Shown piece after piece: positions 61,279 through 64,000 of a stretch of DNA of 64,000 nt. Origin of the DNA: CAWKKW01 sp963850345 (lineage in GTDB: Bacteria > Acidobacteriota > Terriglobia > Terriglobales > Acidobacteriaceae); contig CAWKKW010000005.1 in NCBI GenBank assembly GCA_963850345.1, forward strand, positions 930,001 through 994,000, written 5' to 3'. The notes below the pieces were generated by a model. That model saw only the letters and a list, made by a program, of their open reading frames with translations. It made no database searches and had not been told where the DNA came from. The translations under genes and the position numbers were made by a program. Positions within the stretch are counted from its first letter, which is position 1; each line of letters opens with the position of its first letter.

Positions 61279-62763
61279 TTATCTCAACGACACGGCTACT
61301 GTTGAATAGGGCGGAACCGCAACCTTCACCTGGTAGCCTCTAGTGATTGCGGTCCAAGAGGCAGCCTGGTTCAGGATTCTAAAGTTCGCCTCGTTGAGCA
61401 GATACACCGTTGCAGTCGAAGGCGTGAGGCCCGCGTTCAACATGGCGACGGTAACCACCGGATAAGAAGTGGCCGAAGGATTGATGATCACCACTGTGTC
61501 GGCCGATCGGGTATAGAAGGCTGACGCTCCAAGTCCCGACGCGGTGCTCTGCGGCGAGATGTTGGCTGCCATGTGCCCGCCTGATTGCAGGTCGAGATAG
61601 TGAGATGACGCGAAAAGCCGATAGGCGTAAAACTGCGGGTAGGGCTCCAACACTGTCGTATTGCAATCCATGCGCGCGTTCCACTGGCCCATAATGCAAA
61701 AGTAACTTCCCTCGCCGTTGAAATAGATCAACTTACTCGGTACCTTCTTCGCGCCGCTGTATACGGCGTTGAGCAAATCCGTAATGATCACGCTGTTGAA
61801 GAGTGCGCCATAAGCCGTACTGTTCCGGCAGCAATCGAGCGCGAAGGTATAGTTGTCATTGAACTCCGTAATATAAATAGGGGTCGAGGCGGCGTTCGGT
61901 TGCTTCCCGCTCCTTACCAGCGATTCAATTAGCTTGTAGAAGTATTGCATGCCTCCATAGGAGGCCTGGTCGATTGCGTAAAGCTGAGGCCAGGTCATGC
62001 CATCCCGGATGTTACTTCTCCCGGTGAGATAACTATGGAAACTTACAAAATCAAGATAAGGTGCTGTTGCGGGGTTATTGGAAATTGCCGGAATGTAGAT
62101 AGGTGCTTTCGCCGCAAGCTGGGAGGTTGAGGGGCCGCCGGTGCGAATGGATTGCCCGTCCGCTTTTGCCTGCGCATGCATTTGTGAAGCGGCGGCGGCG
62201 AACATAGCGACGTATGCATTGAGCTGGGCAGTAGCGTTCGCTGCGCAGAGAGAATTCGGTAGCTCCGGTTCATTCCATATCTCATAATCGGTCAAAATCC
62301 CAGGAAAGTATCTGTCCGCATAGGCTACGACCGAAGCGGCCATGTGACCCCAGTTAGTGATGTTAGAGGGCGGCGTACATTGTGTCGCACCGAGGGACGG
62401 CGGAGTTCCCGTAACGACTCCCAGGGCGTGCATTCCATTCGCCTTCATGACCGTAAGTTCATCATGCAGCACACTGAAGTTCGCGATTGGCGTGGCATAA
62501 ATCTGCGGAATAGAAATCCAGACGCGGGTCTGGTTCAGCGTAGACGCGGTCATCGTACTGATCGCGGCCTGCGGCATGGATGCAGTCCCACCAACCGAAA
62601 TCAATCCGCTGGGGATCACTGGTGTGACGCCGCTCCGATTGCCGAAGTCGGCAGAGACTGTCTGCGCTTGCATGAGAGGGTCGCTTAACAAGCCTGTAAA
62701 GAAAATTGCGAGTGCAAAGAGGCAGATACGCAAAGCCTGGGAAAAGTGAGGCTTAGAAGACAT
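61279..62763 (-). CDS. Secreted clan GH-A glycoside hydrolase (GH39-like)
   Basis: A 494-residue exported enzyme. The signal peptide (RICLFALAIFFTGLLSDPLM) ends near residue 34. The (beta/alpha)8 barrel carries the two clan-A glutamates at the strand-4 and strand-7 positions: acid/base Glu165 in YEIWNEPELPN and nucleophile Glu300 in IYITEFNDN, about 135 residues apart, which is typical. A C-terminal beta domain follows (about 390-494). The arrangement is closest to GH39 or related xylosidase/glucosidase families; the exact family needs a profile search. AAGGAG lies seven bases before the ATG. A well-formed promoter with a palindromic spacer lies about 110 bp upstream. Confidence 0.85.
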   Translation of the reverse strand: MSSKPHFSQALRICLFALAIFFTGLLSDPLMQAQTVSADFGNRSGVTPVIPSGLISVGGTASMPQAAISTMTASTLNQTRVWISIPQIYATPIANFSVLHDELTVMKANGMHALGVVTGTPPSLGATQCTPPSNITNWGHMAASVVAYADRYFPGILTDYEIWNEPELPNSLCAANATAQLNAYVAMFAAAASQMHAQAKADGQSIRTGGPSTSQLAAKAPIYIPAISNNPATAPYLDFVSFHSYLTGRSNIRDGMTWPQLYAIDQASYGGMQYFYKLIESLVRSGKQPNAASTPIYITEFNDNYTFALDCCRNSTAYGALFNSVIITDLLNAVYSGAKKVPSKLIYFNGEGSYFCIMGQWNARMDCNTTVLEPYPQFYAYRLFASSHYLDLQSGGHMAANISPQSTASGLGASAFYTRSADTVVIINPSATSYPVVTVAMLNAGLTPSTATVYLLNEANFRILNQAASWTAITRGYQVKVAVPPYSTVAVSLR

Positions 62764-63222
62764 AAAGGGGCTCCTTCGGAGTCACCGGCATTTTTTCGAG
62801 GAGTTTAGCAGGGTGCGGGAGATCAAACCGCAGGAGCTGCGTGAGAGAATTAAGTTCCGGTCTACACTAACTCGCAAGTTACAAAGATCACTGTGATCAA
62901 TGTCAACCTTATTGATTGCTTGCTTACTGGTAACAGTCAAAATTGTAGCTCACTTTGACAGCGGCTTATCCGAAATAAATCCATCGCTGCAGCAATCTAT
63001 AACCCACCAAACAATGCGGTGGTTACATTCAGTATCCCCCTCAATAGCACTAACCTATTTCTACAAATGCACTTAGCATGTGTTACGCATGAGGAGTGGT
63101 GTGTAGAGATGCTGATGGTCTAACGGGAGGAACTCACCGAGCGAAGACTTTGTGGCGGTATTTTGGCTAAGGCTTTCGAAACTCGACAGCCCATGAGCGG
63201 CGCACTTAGTCTTACGAGGCGG
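62764..63222. other. Intergenic region upstream of the GH39-like gene
   Basis: 459 bp, richer in A+T than the genes around it. It holds the GH39-like promoter (62906-62878). The stretch 62907-63222 contains no convincing gene, terminator or RNA that I can identify; it separates the molybdenum hydroxylase gene end from the GH39-like promoter. Confidence 0.6.
62878..62906 (-). promoter_or_regulatory. Sigma-70 promoter with a palindrome in the spacer
   Basis: On the minus strand TTGACA (62906-62901), an exact 17 bp spacer and TGTAAC (62883-62878). The spacer contains the perfect palindrome GATCACAGTGATC (62898-62886). Transcription would start about 108 bases before the ATG at 62763. Confidence 0.65.
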
Positions 63223-64000
63223 TTAGATAACTAGCTCAGTGCCGGCCGCGAGTGGCATATCTCGAAGACGATTTCCGGTCGCTGAAAAGACGGCGTTGCT
63301 CACCGCCGGGGCGAGGCCTACGATTCCCGTCTCGCCCGCACCAGCGGAGGGAAGATCCTTGCGGTCAATAAGAATCACTTCGATCTCAGGCATGTCGCTG
63401 AAACGGGGAACCCGATATTCAGCGAAGTGCGCGTTGAGGATACGCCCATCTTTGAACTGGATCGACTCAAACATCGCACCCCCAATCGCCTGAACGATTG
63501 CGCCGGTGATCTGGTTGCGCAGACCATCAGGATTGACGATCGCACCGGACTCCCAGGCCTGAACTACGCGGCGAATCCGAAACTTCTTGCTGGCGGTATC
63601 GACTTCCACCTCGACACAGGTTGCGATGCGGCCTCCCTTGTCGGATCCGCCTGCGATGCCGAAGCCCTGTGCAGGCGACGCTTTCTTCTGCCCCCATCCA
63701 AATCGTTCTGCGGCCGTTTGAAAGACAGTGCGAAGTCTCTCATCGCTCAGATTTCTTAGCCGAAACTCCAAGGGATCGATGCCAACAGCATGAGCCAGCT
63801 CATCCATATGCACTTCGCGCGCGAAGTGATTTGCGGTTGCCGCTAACCCTCGATACGAACCCTGCCGCAGAGGCGACTGGCTGGGATGGAATTGCGTAAT
63901 TGCGTCAGGCACATTATAAGGAGAATCAATCGCTGCGGGTCCCGAGTTGTAGTTGTGGTGTTCCCATGCGACGAGGGTTCCATCGTGCCGCACTCCGCTG
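63223..64000 (-). CDS. Molybdenum hydroxylase large subunit, C-terminal part (xanthine dehydrogenase family)
   Basis: A partial gene; the frame stays open to the right edge, so only about the last 258 residues are present. It matches the molybdopterin-binding subunit of the isoquinoline 1-oxidoreductase/aldehyde oxidase type: PLRQGSYRGLAATANHFARE, then DELAHAVGIDPLEFRLRNLS, a GGRIATCVEVEVD strand, QITGAIVQAIGGAMFES, and the catalytic Glu in GAGETGIVGLAPAVSNA. The enzyme hydroxylates N-heterocycles or aldehydes using water, with electrons passed to a separate iron-sulfur subunit; in this family the protein often carries a Tat signal, which cannot be checked here. The start shown is the window edge. 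Confidence 0.92.
   Translation of the reverse strand, partial: SGVRHDGTLVAWEHHNYNSGPAAIDSPYNVPDAITQFHPSQSPLRQGSYRGLAATANHFAREVHMDELAHAVGIDPLEFRLRNLSDERLRTVFQTAAERFGWGQKKASPAQGFGIAGGSDKGGRIATCVEVEVDTASKKFRIRRVVQAWESGAIVNPDGLRNQITGAIVQAIGGAMFESIQFKDGRILNAHFAEYRVPRFSDMPEIEVILIDRKDLPSAGAGETGIVGLAPAVSNAVFSATGNRLRDMPLAAGTELVI

Noticed and set aside
62936..62959. GTCAAA/TTTGAC inverted repeat and a plus-strand TTGACA near 62955
   Set aside because: The repeat is only 6 bp with a 12 bp spacer, and the plus-strand promoter would have no gene to serve, because the next gene is on the minus strand.
1..64000. CRISPR arrays, prophage, insertion sequences, integrons, tRNA or rRNA genes
   Set aside because: No repeat-spacer pattern, transposase, integrase, attachment site duplication or cloverleaf-like gap was seen. 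All gaps longer than 300 bp were read and are described in the features.

Overview
The window looks like chromosomal DNA from an Acidobacteriota species, probably class Terriglobia (family Acidobacteriaceae). The grounds are the GC-rich coding, an Oar-type TonB-dependent receptor with an N-terminal carboxypeptidase-regulatory-like domain, a permease of the ADOP type (acidobacterial duplicated orphan permease), HAF-repeat and PQQ-propeller/ricin secreted proteins, and many short overlapping operons. I see no rRNA, tRNA, CRISPR array, integrase or transposase. Genus and species cannot be fixed by reading alone.

Layout. 1-2.4 kb: a CsbD stress protein, a UbiA-type prenyltransferase and a three-BON-domain periplasmic protein. 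2.4-10.7 kb (minus strand): an overlapping outer-membrane biogenesis operon, BamA-like with about seven POTRA repeats, then SurA-like, then TamB. 10.8-14.7 kb (plus): a ThiF/MoeB-type E1 enzyme, an ECF sigma factor with a zinc-finger anti-sigma factor, shikimate kinase and an AI-2E/PerM-family membrane protein. 14.8-18.5 kb: heme O synthase, an ABC-2 exporter pair, a DUF420/CtaM-like protein and a small membrane protein, which reads as a heme-copper oxidase maturation cluster. 18.6-31 kb: ssb, a class V aminotransferase, a secreted pullulanase, a TPR protein, an unknown secreted protein, frataxin (CyaY), a B12-type acyl-CoA mutase large subunit and homoserine dehydrogenase.

29.7-39.8 kb (minus strand) is a seven-gene efflux-and-control operon: periplasmic adaptor, ABC ATPase, ADOP-type duplicated permease, a second and partly degenerate ABC ATPase, a TolC-like outer-membrane protein, a sigma-54-type response regulator and its histidine kinase. 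A 9+9 bp perfect palindrome and a weak -24/-12-like element lie in front of it. I think this is the most interesting system here, because this permease family is usually encoded without ATPases.

40.1-51.4 kb: an SDR, then a three-gene sensor (sugar-binding lipoprotein, histidine kinase with a large extracytoplasmic lectin-like region, NarL-type regulator). It is transcribed divergently from a TonB-dependent receptor followed by a large secreted glycosidase-like protein. A full match to the LacI-family operator consensus lies in front of the receptor. Together they look like a carbohydrate sensing, uptake and hydrolysis locus. 51.6-64 kb: YjbQ, a multi-spanning membrane protein, HAF-repeat and PQQ/ricin secreted proteins, an ECF42-type sigma factor divergent from its DGPF (YCII-domain) partner and a DUF899 protein, a degenerate receiver protein, a major-royal-jelly-like protein, a clan-A glycosidase with a clear promoter whose spacer is a palindrome, and the C-terminal part of a molybdenum hydroxylase large subunit running off the right edge.
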